Shown: positions 26,465-40,747 of the stretch, piece by piece | How the letters are laid out: the number at the start of each line of letters is the position of its first letter | How positions within the stretch are numbered: the first letter of the stretch is position 1 | Origin: Hydractinia symbiolongicarpus | Taxonomy: Eukaryota; Cnidaria; Hydrozoa; Anthoathecata; Hydractiniidae | Assembly: GCF_029227915.1 (NCBI RefSeq) | Contig: NC_079881.1 | Span: 30,667,501-30,731,500 of the forward strand | Length of the DNA stretch: 64,000 bases | Direction: 5' to 3' | Program-made: the position numbers and the translations under genes | The notes under the pieces: generated by a model | Seen by the model: only the letters and a program-made list of their open reading frames with translations | Databases searched by the model: none | What the model was told of the DNA's origin: nothing

Positions 26465-27573
26465 CAACGGTTGTGTCACATATTCGTACCAACATGTATT
26501 TAGCGATATTTTTCTGATATTACTAGGTTGCATCGCTTTTAACTATGAAAAGATTGACAGTGGGACTTAGTTGAACTAACTTTGGACTGTGACCTGATAA
26601 ATGAGACAATTGAACTCCAAGAAATAACATTCTTCTTAATTTGACGTGATTGCCGGAACTCAGCGATTACACTGGGCGATGTGGTAGCGCTTCATATAAA
26701 AATTTAGATAAATAAGTCATTCTTTACTGTGGGACCAATCCTATCCGTTATTGCGCGCTGAAGAAAAAGGGACAGTTTCAAAAACTACATTTCATTGACT
26801 TTCTAACGGTGTCACTCTCTTTCAGTTACAACGCTTTCGTCACATATTCGTACCAACATGTATTTAGCAATATTTTTCTAATATTACTAGGTTGCATCGC
26901 GTTTAACTATGAAACGATTGACTGTGGGACTTAATTGAACTAACTTTGGACTGTCACCTGATAGATGTGATAAAGGAGACAATTGGACTCCAAGAAATAA
27001 CATTCTTCTTAATTTGACATGATTGCCGAAACTTAGCGATTACACTGGGCTCTGTGGAAGCGCTTCATTTAAAAATTAAGATAAAAAAGTCATTTTTTCT
27101 GCGGCACCAATCCTAGCCGTTATTGCGCGCTGAAGAAATAGCGACAGTTTCAAAAACTACATTTCAATGACATTTTAACGGTGTCAGTCCGTCTGAGTTT
27201 CAACGGTTGGGTTACATATTCGTACCAACATGTATTTAGCGACATTTATCTGATATTACTAGGTTGCATCGCTTTTAACAGTAAAACGATTGACTGTGGG
27301 ACTTAATTGAACTAACTTTGGACTGTGACCTGATAAATGTGAAAAATGAGACAATTGGACTTCAAGAAATAACATTCTTCTTAATTTGACGTGATTGCGG
27401 AAACTTAGCGATTACACTGGGCTCTGTGGTAGCGCCTCATTTAAAAATTAAGATAAAAAGTCATTTTTTACTGCGGGACCAATCCTAGCCGTTATAGCGC
27501 GCTGAAGAAATAGCGACAGTTTCAAAAACTACATTTCATTGACTTTTTTACGGTGTCAGTCCGTTTGAGTTTT
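26465..27573 (+). repeat. 1,109 bp (3-monomer) duplication, copy 1, inside the first 9.5 kb unit
   Basis: Private marks are GATTGACAGTGGGACTTAG, a truncated GATAAATGAGACAATTGAAC joint and CATATAAAAATTTAG. The offset is 1,109 bp at GGGCGAT (26674/27783). The breakpoint is again at CAACGGTTG. Confidence 0.88.
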
Positions 27574-28682
27574 CAACGGTTGTGTCACATATTCGTACCA
27601 ACATGTATTTAGCGATATTTTTCTGATATTACTAGGTTGCATCGCTTTTAACTATGAAAAGATTGACAGTGGGACTTAGTTGAACTAACTTTGGACTGTG
27701 ACCTGATAAATGAGACAATTGAACTCCAAGAAATAACATTCTTCTTAATTTGACGTGATTGCCGGAACTCAGCGATTACACTGGGCGATGTGGTAGCGCT
27801 TCATATAAAAATTTAGATAAATAAGTCATTCTTTACTGTGGGACCAATCCTATCCGTTATTGCGCGCTGAAGAAAAAGGGACAGTTTCAAAAACTACATT
27901 TCATTGACTTTCTAACGGTGTCACTCTCTTTCAGTTACAACGCTTTCGTCACATATTCGTACCAACATGTATTTAGCAATATTTTTCTAATATTACTAGG
28001 TTGCATCGCGTTTAACTATGAAACGATTGACTGTGGGACTTAATTGAACTAACTTTGGACTGTCACCTGATAGATGTGATAAAGGAGACAATTGGACTCC
28101 AAGAAATAACATTCTTCTTAATTTGACATGATTGCCGAAACTTAGCGATTACACTGGGCTCTGTGGAAGCGCTTCATTTAAAAATTAAGATAAAAAAGTC
28201 ATTTTTTCTGCGGCACCAATCCTAGCCGTTATTGCGCGCTGAAGAAATAGCGACAGTTTCAAAAACTACATTTCAATGACACTTTAACGGTGTCAGTCCG
28301 TCTGAGTTTCAACGGTTGGGTTACATATTCGTACCAACATGTATTTAGCGACATTTATCTGATATTACTAGGTTGCATCGCTTTTAACAGTAAAACGATT
28401 GACTGTGGGACTTAATTGAACTAACTTTGGACTGTGACCTGATAAATGTGAAAAATGAGACAATTGGACTTCAAGAAATAACATTCTTCTTAATTTGACG
28501 TGATTGCGGAAACTTAGCGATTACACTGGGCTCTGTGGTAGCGCCTCATTTAAAAATTAAGATAAAAAGTCATTTTTTACTGCGGGACCAATCCTAGCCG
28601 TTATAGCGCGCTGAAGAAATAGCGACAGTTTCAAAAACTACATTTCATTGACTTTTTTACGGTGTCAGTCCGTTTGAGTTTT
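27574..28682 (+). repeat. 1,109 bp duplication, copy 2, inside the first 9.5 kb unit
   Basis: This copy is nearly identical to the first; one difference is AATGACACTTTAACGG here against AATGACATTTTAACGG. That same difference is kept between the two copies inside the second 9.5 kb unit. Confidence 0.88.
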
Positions 28683-30009
28683 CAACGGTTGGGTCACATA
28701 TTAGTACCAACATGTATTTAGCGATATTTTTTTGATTTTACTAGGTTTCATCGCTTTTAACAATGGAACGATTGACTTTGGGACTTAATTAAACTAACTT
28801 TGGACTGTGACTTGATAAATGTGAAAAATGAGACAATTCGACTCCAAGAAATAACATTCTTATTAATTTGACGTGATTGCCGGAGCTCAGCGATTACACT
28901 GGCCGCTGTGGTAGCGCTTCATTTAAGAGTTTAGATAAATAAGTCATTCTTTACTGTGGGACCATTCCTATCCGTTATCACGCGCTGAAGAAATAGGGAC
29001 AGTTTCAAAAACTACATTTCATTGCCTTTTTAACGGTGTTAGTCCGTTTGAGTTTCAACGGTTGTGTCACATATTCGTACCAACATGTATTTAGCGATAT
29101 TTTTCTGATATTACTAGGTTGCATTGCTTTTAACAGTGAAACGAATGACTGTGGGACTTAATTAAACTGACTATGGACTGTGACCTGATAAATGTGAAAA
29201 ATGAGACAATTGGACTTCAAGAAATAACATTCTTCTTAATTTGACGTGATTGCCGAAACTCAGCGATTACACTGGCCGCTGTGGTAGTGCTTCATTAAAG
29301 AGTTTAGATAAATAAGTCATTCTTTACTGTGGGACCAATCCTATCCGTTATTGCGCGCTGAAGAAATAGCGACAGTTTCAAAAACTACATTTCATTGACT
29401 TTCTAACGGTGTCACTCCCTTTCAGTTACAACGGTTTGGTCACATATTCGTACCAACATGCATTTAGCAATATTTTTCTAATATTACTAGGTTGCATCGC
29501 TTTTAACTATGAAACGATTGACTGTGGGACTTAATTGAACTAACTTTGGACTGTCACCTGATAGATGTGATAAAGGAGACAATTGGACCACAAGAAATAA
29601 CATTCTTCTTATTTGACATGATTGCCGAAACTTAGCGATTACACTGGGCTCTGTGTTAGCGCCTCATTTAAAAATTAGGATAAAAAGTCATTTTTTACTG
29701 CGGGACCAATCCTAGCCGTTATAGCGCGCTGAAGAAATAGCGACAGTTTCAAAAACTACATTTCATTGACTTTTTAACGGTGTCAGTCCGTTTGAGTTTC
29801 AACGGTTGGGTCACATATTAGTACCAACATGTATTTAGCAATATTTTTCTAATATTACTAGGTTGCATCGCTTTTAACTATGAAACGATTGACTGTGGGA
29901 CTTAATTGAACTAACTTTGGACTGTCACCTGATAGATGTGATAAAGGAGCAATTGGACACCAAGAAATAACATTCTTCTTAATTTGACATGATTGCCAAA
30001 ACTTAGCGA

Positions 30010-30753
30010 TTACACTGGGCTCTGTGGTAGCGCCTCATTTAAAAATTAAGATAAAAAGGCATTTTTTACTGCGGGACCAATCCTAGCCGTTATATTGCGC
30101 TGAAGAAATAGCGTAAGTTTTAAAAACTACACTTCATTGACTTTGTAACGGTTTCAATCCGTTTGAGTTTCAACGGTTGTGTCACATATTCGTACCAACA
30201 TGTATTTAGCGATATTTTTTTGATATTACTATGTTTCATCGCTTTTAACAAAGAAACGATTGATTGTGGGACTTAATTGAACTAACTTTGGACTGTGAGC
30301 TGATAAATGTGAAAAATGAGACAATTGGACTTCAAGAAATAACATTCTTCCTAATTTGACGTGATTGCCGGAACTCAGCGGTTACACTGGGCTCTGTGGT
30401 AGCGCCTCATTTAAAAATTAAGATAAAAAGGCATTTTTTACTGCGGGACCAATCCTAGCCGTTATATTGCGCTGAAGAAATAGCGTAAGTTTTAAAAACT
30501 ACACTTCATTGACTTTGTAACGGTGTCAATCCGTTTGAGTTTCAACGGTTGTGTCACATATTCGTACCAACATGTATTTAGCGATATTTTTTTGATATTA
30601 CTATGTTTCATCGCTTTTAACAAAGAAACGATTGATTGTGGGACTTAATTGAACTAACTTTGGACTGTGAGCTGATAAATGTGAAAAATGAGACAATTGG
30701 ACTTCAAGAAATAACATTCTTCCTAATTTGACGTGATTGCCGGAACTCAGCGG
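30010..30753 (+). repeat. Single-monomer (372 bp) tandem duplication
   Basis: Two adjacent monomers share AAAAAGGCATTTTTTACTGC, GTTATATTGCGCTGAAG, AGCGTAAGTTTTAAAAAC and CAAAGAAACGATTGATTG. One difference is GGTTTCAATCC against GGTGTCAATCC. The breakpoint lies between 30,382 and 30,405. A matching pair occurs at 39,528-40,271 in the second 9.5 kb copy. Confidence 0.85.
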
Positions 30754-32962
30754 TTACACTGGGCTCTGTGGTAGCGCTTCATTTAAAAATTTAGATAAAT
30801 AAGTCATTTCTTACTGTGGGACCAATCCTAACTGTTATCCCGCGCTGAAGAATAAGAGACAGTTTCAAAAAGTAGACTTCATTGACTTTCTAACAGTATC
30901 AATCCGTTTGAGTTTTTATGGTTGAGGCACATATTCGTACCAACATGTATTTAGCGATATTTTTCTGATACTACTAGGTTGTATGGCTTTTAACAGTGAA
31001 ACGATTGACTGTGGGACTTAATTGAACTGATTATCGACTGTGACCTTATAAATGTGAGAGTGAGACAATTGGACTCCAAGAAATAACATTCTTCTTAATT
31101 TGACGTGATTGCCGGAAATCAGCGATTACACTGGGCGTTGTGGTAGCGCTTCATTTAAAAATTTAGATAAATAAGTCGTTCTTTACTGTGGGACCAATCC
31201 TATCCGTTATCGCGCGCTGAAGAAATAGCGACAGTTTCAAAAACTACATTTCATTGACTTTTTAACGGTGTCAGTCCGTTTGAGTTTCAACGGTTGGGTC
31301 ACATATTCGTACCAACATGTATTTAGCGATGTTTTTTTTTTGATATTACTAGGTTGCATCGCTTTTAAAAATGAAACGATTGACTATGGGACTTACTTGA
31401 ACAAACTTTGGACTGTGACCTAATAAATGTGATAAATGAGAAAATTGGACTCCAAGAAATAACATTCTTCCTAATTTGACATGATTGCCGAAACTCAGCG
31501 ATTACACTGGGCGCTGTGGTAGCGCTTCATTTAAGAATTTAGATAAATCTGTCATTCTTTACTGTGGGACCAATCCTAGCCGTTATCGCGCGCTGAAGAA
31601 ATAGCGACAGTTTCAAAAACTACATTTCATTGACTTTCTAACGGTGTCAGTCCGTTTCAGTTACAGCGGTGGGATCACATACTCGTACCAACATGTATTT
31701 AGCGATATTTTTCTGATATTACTAGGTTGCATTGCATTTAACTATGAAACGATTGACTGTGGGACTTAATTGAACTAACTTTGGACTGTCACCTGATTAA
31801 TGTGATAAAGGAGGCAATTGGACTCCAAGAAATAACATTATTCTTAATTTGACATGATTGCCGAAACTCAGCGATTACACTGGGCGCTGTGGTAGCGCTT
31901 CAATTAAAAATTAATATAAAAAAGTCATTCTTTACTGCGGGACCAATCCTAGCCGTTATCACGCGTTGAAGAAATAGCGACAATCTCAAAAACTACATTT
32001 CATTGACTTTTTAACGGTGTCAGTCCGTTTGAGTTACAACGTTTGGCTCACCTATTCGTACCAACATGTGTTTCGTGCTATTTTTCCGGTATTACTAGGT
32101 TGTACCGCTTTTAACAGTGAAACAATTGACTGTGGGACTTAATTGAACTAATTATGGACTGTGACCTTAAAAATGTTATAAGTCAGAAAAGTTGACTCCA
32201 AGAAATAACATTCTTCTTAATTTGACGTGATTACCGGAATTTAGCGATTGCACTGAACGCTGTGGTAGCGCTTCAATTAAAAATTTAGATAAAAAAGTCA
32301 TTTTTTACTGTGGGACCAATCCTAGCCGTTATCGCGCGCTGAAGAAATAGCGACAGTTTCAAAAACTACATTTCATTGTCTTTCTAACAGTATGAATCCG
32401 TTTGAGCTACAACTGTTAAAGTCACATATTCGAACCAACATGTATTTCGTGCTATTTTTCCGGTATTACTAGGTTGTATGGCTTTTAACAGTGAAACAAT
32501 TGACTGTGGGACTTAATTGAGCTGATTATGGACTGTGACCTTAAAAATGTTATAAGTGAGACAAGTGGACTCCAAGAAATAACATTCTTCTTAATTTGAC
32601 GTGATTGCCGGAACTCAGCGATTACACTGGGCAATGTGGTAGCGATTCATTTAAAAATTTAGATAACTAAGTCATTCTTTACTGTGGAACCAATCCTAGC
32701 CGTTAGCGCGCGCTGAAAAAATAGAGACAGTTTCAAATACTACATTTCACTGACTTTTTAACGGTGTCAGTCCGTTTGAGTTTCAACGGTTGGGTCACAT
32801 ATTCGTACCAACATGTATTTAGCGAATTGTTTTTCTGATATTACTAGGTTGCATCGCTTTTAACCGTGAAACGATGGACTGTAGTACTTAATTGAACTGA
32901 TTTTGGACTGTGATCTTATAAATGTTATAAGTGAGACAAGTGGACTCCAAGAAATAGCATTC

Positions 32963-33254
32963 TTCTTAATTTGAAATGATTGCCGAAACTCAGCGATTGC
33001 ACTGGACGCTGTGGTAGCGCTTCAATTAAAAATTAAGATAGAAAAGGCATTTTTTACTGCGGGACCAATCTTAGCCGTCATCGCTCGCTGAAAAAATATC
33101 GGCAGTTTCATAAACTACATTTCATTGACTTTCTAACTGTGTCAGTCCGTTTGAGTTACAACGGGTGGGTCACATATTCGTACCAACATGTATTTAGCGA
33201 TGTGACCTGATAAATGTGATAAATGAGACAATTGGACTCCAAGAAATAACATTC
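32963..33254 (+). repeat. Short monomer 9 (81 bp deletion)
   Basis: This is the exact counterpart of short monomer 7, displaced by 9,518 bp in the second copy of the large duplication. Confidence 0.9.
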
Positions 33255-34003
33255 TTCTTAATTTGACGTGATTGCCGGAACTCAGCGATTACACTGGGCT
33301 CTGTGGTAGCGATTCATTTAAGAATTTAGATAAATAAGTCATTCTTTACTGTGGGAACAATCCTATCCGTTATCGCGCGCTGAAGAAATAGTGACAGTTT
33401 CAAAAAGTACGTTTCATTGACTTTCTAACGGTGTCAGTCCGTTTCAGTTACAGCGGTTGGATCACATACTCGTACCAACTTGTATTTAGCGATATTTTTC
33501 TGATATTACTAGGTTGCATCGCATTTAACTATGAAACGATTGACTGTGGGACTTAATTGAACTAACTTTGGACTGTCACCTGATTAATGTGATAAAGGAG
33601 GCAATTGGACTCCAAGAAATAACATTCTTCTTAATTTGACATGATTGCCGAACCTCAGCGATTACACAGGGCGCTGTGGTGGCGCTTCATTTAAGAATTA
33701 AGCTAAAAAAAATCATTTTTTTACTGTGGGACCAATCCTAGCCGTTAGCGCGCGCTGAAGAATTAGAGACAGTTTCAAATACAACATTTTACTGACTTTC
33801 TAACAGTATCAATCCGTTTGAGCTACAACGGTTAAAGTCACATATTCGAACCAACATGTATTTCGTGCTATTTTTCCGGTATTACTAGGTAGTATGGCTT
33901 TTAACAATGAAACAATTGACTGTGGGACTTAATTGAACTGATTATGGACTGTGACCTTAAAAATGTTATAAGTGAGACAAGTGGACTCCAAGAAATAACA
34001 TTC

Positions 34004-34295
34004 TTTTTAATTTGACATGATTGCCGGAACTCAGCGATTACACTGGGCGCTGGAGTAGTGCTTCATTTAAGAATTTAGACAAATCTGTCATTCTTTACTG
34101 CGGGACCAATCCTATCCGTTATCGCGCGCTGAAGAAATAGTGACAGTTTCAAAAAGTACGTTTCATTGACTTTCTAACGGTGTCAGTCCGTTTGAGTTAC
34201 AACGGGTGGGTCACATATTCGTACCAACATGTATTTAGCGATGTGACCTGATAAATGTGATAAATGAGACAATTGGGCTCCAAGAAATAACATTC
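34004..34295 (+). repeat. Short monomer 10 (81 bp deletion)
   Basis: This is the exact counterpart of short monomer 8, displaced by 9,518 bp in the second copy of the large duplication. Confidence 0.9.
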
Positions 34296-35982
34296 TTCTT
34301 AATATGAAATGATTGCCGAAACTCAGCGATTACACTGGTCGCTGTGGTAGCGCTTCAATTAAAAATTAAGATAAAAAAGTCATTTTTTACTGCGGGACCA
34401 ATCCTAGCCGTTATCGCGCGCTGAAGAAATAGCGACAGTTTCAAGAACTACATTTCATTGACTTTCTAACGGTGTCAGTCCGTTTGAGTTTCAACGGTTG
34501 GGTCACATATTCGCACCAACATGTATTTAGCGATATTTTTTGATATTACTAGGTTGCATCGCTTTTAACTATGAAACGATTGACTGTGGGACTTAATTAA
34601 ACTAACTTTGGAATGTCACCTGATAGATGTGATAAAAAAGACAATTGGACTCCAAGAAATAACAGTCTTCTTAATATGAAATGATTGCCGAAACTCAGCG
34701 ATTACACTGGTCGCTGTGGTAGCGCTTCAATTAAAAATTAAGATAAAAAAGTCATTTTTTACTGCGGGACCAATCGTAGCCGTTATCGCGCGCTGAAGAA
34801 ATAGCGACAGTTTCAAGAACTACATTTCATTGACTTTCTAACGGTGTCATTCCGTTTGAGTTACAACGCTTGTGTCACATATTCGCACCAACATGTATTT
34901 AGCGATATTTTTCTAATATTACTAGGTTGCATCGCTTTTAACATTGAAAAGATTGACTGTGGGACTTAATTGAACTAACTTTGGACTGTCACCTGATAGA
35001 TGTGATAAAGGAGACAATTGGACTCCTAGAAATAACATTCTTCTTAATATGAAATGATTGCCGAAACTCAGCGATTACACTGGTCGCTGTGGTAGCGCTT
35101 CAATTAAAAATTAAGTTAAAAAAGTCATTTTTTACTGCGGGACCAATCCTAGCCGTTATCGCGCGCTGAAGAAATAGCGACAGTTTCAAGAACTACATTT
35201 CATTGACTTTCTAACGGTGTCAGTCCGTTTGAGTTTCAACGGTTGTGTCACATATTCGCACCAACACGTATTTAGCGATATATTTTTGATATTACTAGGC
35301 TGCATCGCTTTTAACAACGAAACGATTGACTGTGGGACTTACATGAACTAACTTTGGACTGTGACTTGATAAATGTGAAAAATGAGACAATTGGACTCCA
35401 AGAAATAACATTCTTCTTAATTTGACGTGATTGCCGAAGCTCAGCGATTACACTGGCCGCTGTGGTAGCGCTTCATTTAAGAGTTTAGATAAATAAGTCA
35501 TTCTTTACTGAGCGACCAATCCTATCCGTTATTGAGCGCTGAAGAAAAAGGGACAGTTTCAAAAACTAAATTTCATTGACTTTCTAACTGTGTCAGTCCG
35601 TTTCAGTTACAACGGTTTGGTCACCTATTCGTACCAACATGTATTTAGCGATATTTTTCTGATATTACTAGGTTGCATCGCTTTTAACTATGAAACGATT
35701 GACTGTGGGACTTAGTTGAACTAACTTTGGACTGTGACTTGATAAATGTGAAAAATGAGACAATTGGACTTCAAGAAATAACAGTTTTCTTAATATGAAA
35801 TGATTGCCGGAACTCAGCGATTACACTGGTCGCTGTGGTAGCGCTTCAATTAAAAATTAAGATAAAAAAGTCATTCTTTACTGTGGGTCCAATCCTAGCC
35901 GTTATCGCGCGCTGAAGAAATACGGACAGTTTCAAAAACTAAATTTCATTGACTTTCTAACGGTGTCAGTCCGTTTGAGTTT

Positions 35983-37091
35983 CAACGGTTGTGTCACATA
36001 TTCGTACCAACATGTATTTAGCGATATTTTTCTGATATTACTAGGTTGCATCGCTTTTAACTATGAAAAGATTGACAGTGGGACTTAGTTGAACTAACTT
36101 TGGACTGTGACCTGATAAATGAGACAATTGAACTCCAAGAAATAACATTCTTCTTAATTTGACGTGATTGCCGGAACTCAGCGATTACACTGGGCGATGT
36201 GGTAGCGCTTCATATAAAAATTTAGATAAATAAGTCATTCTTTACTGTGGGACCAATCCTATCCGTTATTGCGCGCTGAAGAAAAAGGGACAGTTTCAAA
36301 AACTACATTTCATTGACTTTCTAACGGTGTCACTCTCTTTCAGTTACAACGCTTTCGTCACATATTCGTACCAACATGTATTTAGCAATATTTTTCTAAT
36401 ATTACTAGGTTGCATCGCGTTTAACTATGAAACGATTGACTGTGGGACTTAATTGAACTAACTTTGGACTGTCACCTGATAGATGTGATAAAGGAGACAA
36501 TTGGACTCCAAGAAATAACATTCTTCTTAATTTGACATGATTGCCGAAACTTAGCGATTACACTGGGCTCTGTGGAAGCGCTTCATTTAAAAATTAAGAT
36601 AAAAAAGTCATTTTTTCTGCGGCACCAATCCTAGCCGTTATTGCGCGCTGAAGAAATAGCGACAGTTTCAAAAACTACATTTCAATGACATTTTAACGGT
36701 GTCAGTCCGTCTGAGTTTCAACGGTTGGGTTACATATTCGTACCAACATGTATTTAGCGACATTTATCTGATATTACTAGGTTGCATCGCTTTTAACAGT
36801 AAAACGATTGACTGTGGGACTTAATTGAACTAACTTTGGACTGTGACCTGATAAATGTGAAAAATGAGACAATTGGACTTCAAGAAATAACATTCTTCTT
36901 AATTTGACGTGATTGCGGAAACTTAGCGATTACACTGGGCTCTGTGGTAGCGCCTCATTTAAAAATTAAGATAAAAAGTCATTTTTTACTGCGGGACCAA
37001 TCCTAGCCGTTATAGCGCGCTGAAGAAATAGCGACAGTTTCAAAAACTACATTTCATTGACTTTTTTACGGTGTCAGTCCGTTTGAGTTTT
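35983..37091 (+). repeat. 1,109 bp duplication, copy 1, inside the second 9.5 kb unit
   Basis: Counterpart of 26,465-27,573 shifted by 9,518 bp. Its presence in both large copies shows that the 1,109 bp event came before the 9.5 kb event. Confidence 0.87.
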
Positions 37092-38200
37092 CAACGGTTG
37101 TGTCACATATTCGTACCAACATGTATTTAGCGATATTTTTCTGATATTACTAGGTTGCATCGCTTTTAACTATGAAAAGATTGACAGTGGGACTTAGTTG
37201 AACTAACTTTGGACTGTGACCTGATAAATGAGACAATTGAACTCCAAGAAATAACATTCTTCTTAATTTGACGTGATTGCCGGAACTCAGCGATTACACT
37301 GGGCGATGTGGTAGCGCTTCATATAAAAATTTAGATAAATAAGTCATTCTTTACTGTGGGACCAATCCTATCCGTTATTGCGCGCTGAAGAAAAAGGGAC
37401 AGTTTCAAAAACTACATTTCATTGACTTTCTAACGGTGTCACTCTCTTTCAGTTACAACGCTTTCGTCACATATTCGTACCAACATGTATTTAGCAATAT
37501 TTTTCTAATATTACTAGGTTGCATCGCGTTTAACTATGAAACGATTGACTGTGGGACTTAATTGAACTAACTTTGGACTGTCACCTGATAGATGTGATAA
37601 AGGAGACAATTGGACTCCAAGAAATAACATTCTTCTTAATTTGACATGATTGCCGAAACTTAGCGATTACACTGGGCTCTGTGGAAGCGCTTCATTTAAA
37701 AATTAAGATAAAAAAGTCATTTTTTCTGCGGCACCAATCCTAGCCGTTATTGCGCGCTGAAGAAATAGCGACAGTTTCAAAAACTACATTTCAATGACAC
37801 TTTAACGGTGTCAGTCCGTCTGAGTTTCAACGGTTGGGTTACATATTCGTACCAACATGTATTTAGCGACATTTATCTGATATTACTAGGTTGCATCGCT
37901 TTTAACAGTAAAACGATTGACTGTGGGACTTAATTGAACTAACTTTGGACTGTGACCTGATAAATGTGAAAAATGAGACAATTGGACTTCAAGAAATAAC
38001 ATTCTTCTTAATTTGACGTGATTGCGGAAACTTAGCGATTACACTGGGCTCTGTGGTAGCGCCTCATTTAAAAATTAAGATAAAAAGTCATTTTTTACTG
38101 CGGGACCAATCCTAGCCGTTATAGCGCGCTGAAGAAATAGCGACAGTTTCAAAAACTACATTTCATTGACTTTTTTACGGTGTCAGTCCGTTTGAGTTTT
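37092..38200 (+). repeat. 1,109 bp duplication, copy 2, inside the second 9.5 kb unit
   Basis: Counterpart of 27,574-28,682, including the AATGACACTTTAACGG variant. Confidence 0.87.
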
Positions 38201-39527
38201 CAACGGTTGGGTCACATATTAGTACCAACATGTATTTAGCGATATTTTTTTGATTTTACTAGGTTTCATCGCTTTTAACAATGGAACGATTGACTTTGGG
38301 ACTTAATTAAACTAACTTTGGACTGTGACTTGATAAATGTGAAAAATGAGACAATTCGACTCCAAGAAATAACATTCTTATTAATTTGACGTGATTGCCG
38401 GAGCTCAGCGATTACACTGGCCGCTGTGGTAGCGCTTCATTTAAGAGTTTAGATAAATAAGTCATTCTTTACTGTGGGACCATTCCTATCCGTTATCACG
38501 CGCTGAAGAAATAGGGACAGTTTCAAAAACTACATTTCATTGCCTTTTTAACGGTGTTAGTCCGTTTGAGTTTCAACGGTTGTGTCACATATTCGTACCA
38601 ACATGTATTTAGCGATATTTTTCTGATATTACTAGGTTGCATTGCTTTTAACAGTGAAACGAATGACTGTGGGACTTAATTAAACTGACTATGGACTGTG
38701 ACCTGATAAATGTGAAAAATGAGACAATTGGACTTCAAGAAATAACATTCTTCTTAATTTGACGTGATTGCCGAAACTCAGCGATTACACTGGCCGCTGT
38801 GGTAGTGCTTCATTAAAGAGTTTAGATAAATAAGTCATTCTTTACTGTGGGACCAATCCTATCCGTTATTGCGCGCTGAAGAAATAGCGACAGTTTCAAA
38901 AACTACATTTCATTGACTTTCTAACGGTGTCACTCCCTTTCAGTTACAACGGTTTGGTCACATATTCGTACCAACATGCATTTAGCAATATTTTTCTAAT
39001 ATTACTAGGTTGCATCGCTTTTAACTATGAAACGATTGACTGTGGGACTTAATTGAACTAACTTTGGACTGTCACCTGATAGATGTGATAAAGGAGACAA
39101 TTGGACCACAAGAAATAACATTCTTCTTATTTGACATGATTGCCGAAACTTAGCGATTACACTGGGCTCTGTGTTAGCGCCTCATTTAAAAATTAGGATA
39201 AAAAGTCATTTTTTACTGCGGGACCAATCCTAGCCGTTATAGCGCGCTGAAGAAATAGCGACAGTTTCAAAAACTACATTTCATTGACTTTTTAACGGTG
39301 TCAGTCCGTTTGAGTTTCAACGGTTGGGTCACATATTAGTACCAACATGTATTTAGCAATATTTTTCTAATATTACTAGGTTGCATCGCTTTTAACTATG
39401 AAACGATTGACTGTGGGACTTAATTGAACTAACTTTGGACTGTCACCTGATAGATGTGATAAAGGAGCAATTGGACACCAAGAAATAACATTCTTCTTAA
39501 TTTGACATGATTGCCAAAACTTAGCGA

Positions 39528-40271
39528 TTACACTGGGCTCTGTGGTAGCGCCTCATTTAAAAATTAAGATAAAAAGGCATTTTTTACTGCGGGACCAATC
39601 CTAGCCGTTATATTGCGCTGAAGAAATAGCGTAAGTTTTAAAAACTACACTTCATTGACTTTGTAACGGTTTCAATCCGTTTGAGTTTCAACGGTTGTGT
39701 CACATATTCGTACCAACATGTATTTAGCGATATTTTTTTGATATTACTATGTTTCATCGCTTTTAACAAAGAAACGATTGATTGTGGGACTTAATTGAAC
39801 TAACTTTGGACTGTGAGCTGATAAATGTGAAAAATGAGACAATTGGACTTCAAGAAATAACATTCTTCCTAATTTGACGTGATTGCCGGAACTCAGCGGT
39901 TACACTGGGCTCTGTGGTAGCGCCTCATTTAAAAATTAAGATAAAAAGGCATTTTTTACTGCGGGACCAATCCTAGCCGTTATATTGCGCTGAAGAAATA
40001 GCGTAAGTTTTAAAAACTACACTTCATTGACTTTGTAACGGTGTCAATCCGTTTGAGTTTCAACGGTTGTGTCACATATTCGTACCAACATGTATTTAGC
40101 GATATTTTTTTGATATTACTATGTTTCATCGCTTTTAACAAAGAAACGATTGATTGTGGGACTTAATTGAACTAACTTTGGACTGTGAGCTGATAAATGT
40201 GAAAAATGAGACAATTGGACTTCAAGAAATAACATTCTTCCTAATTTGACGTGATTGCCGGAACTCAGCGG
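39528..40271 (+). repeat. Single-monomer tandem duplication, counterpart in the second 9.5 kb unit
   Basis: This is the same pair of monomers shifted by 9,518 bp, with the same single difference between its two halves. Confidence 0.85.
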
Positions 40272-40747
40272 TTACACTGGGCTCTGTGGTAGCGCTTCAT
40301 TTAAAAATTTAGATAAATAAGTCATTTCTTACTGTGGGACCAATCCTAACTGTTATCCCGCGCTGAAGAATAAGAGACAGTTTCAAAAAGTAGACTTCAT
40401 TGACTTTCTAACAGTATCAATCCGTTTGAGTTTTTATGGTTGAGGCACATATTCGTACCAACATGTATTTAGCGATATTTTTCTGATACTACTAGGTTGT
40501 ATGGCTTTTAACAGTGAAACGATTGACTGTGGGACTTAATTGAACTGATTATCGACTGTGACCTTATAAATGTGAGAGTGAGACAATTGGACTCCAAGAA
40601 ATAACATTCTTCTTAATTTGACGTGATTGCCGGAAATCAGCGATTACACTGGGCGTTGTGGTAGCGCTTCATTTAAAAATTTAGATAAATAAGTCGTTCT
40701 TTACTGTGGGACCAATCCTATCCGTTATCGCGCGCTGAAGAAATAGC

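Larger units (their letters stand above)
21770..31287 (+). repeat. 9,518 bp (26-monomer) tandem duplication, copy 1
   Basis: A block of 24 full and 2 short monomers is followed by a second copy at an exact offset of 9,518 bp. The offset was checked at CTGTCATTCT (22031/31549), the short-monomer joint (24724/34242) and GTGAGAG (31054/40572). No difference was found in many spot comparisons, including rare variants such as GGACCACAAGAAAT and CCAAAACTTAGCG. The breakpoint lies within CAACGGTTG (31,288-31,296). This is either a very recent duplication or an assembly artefact. Confidence 0.92.
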
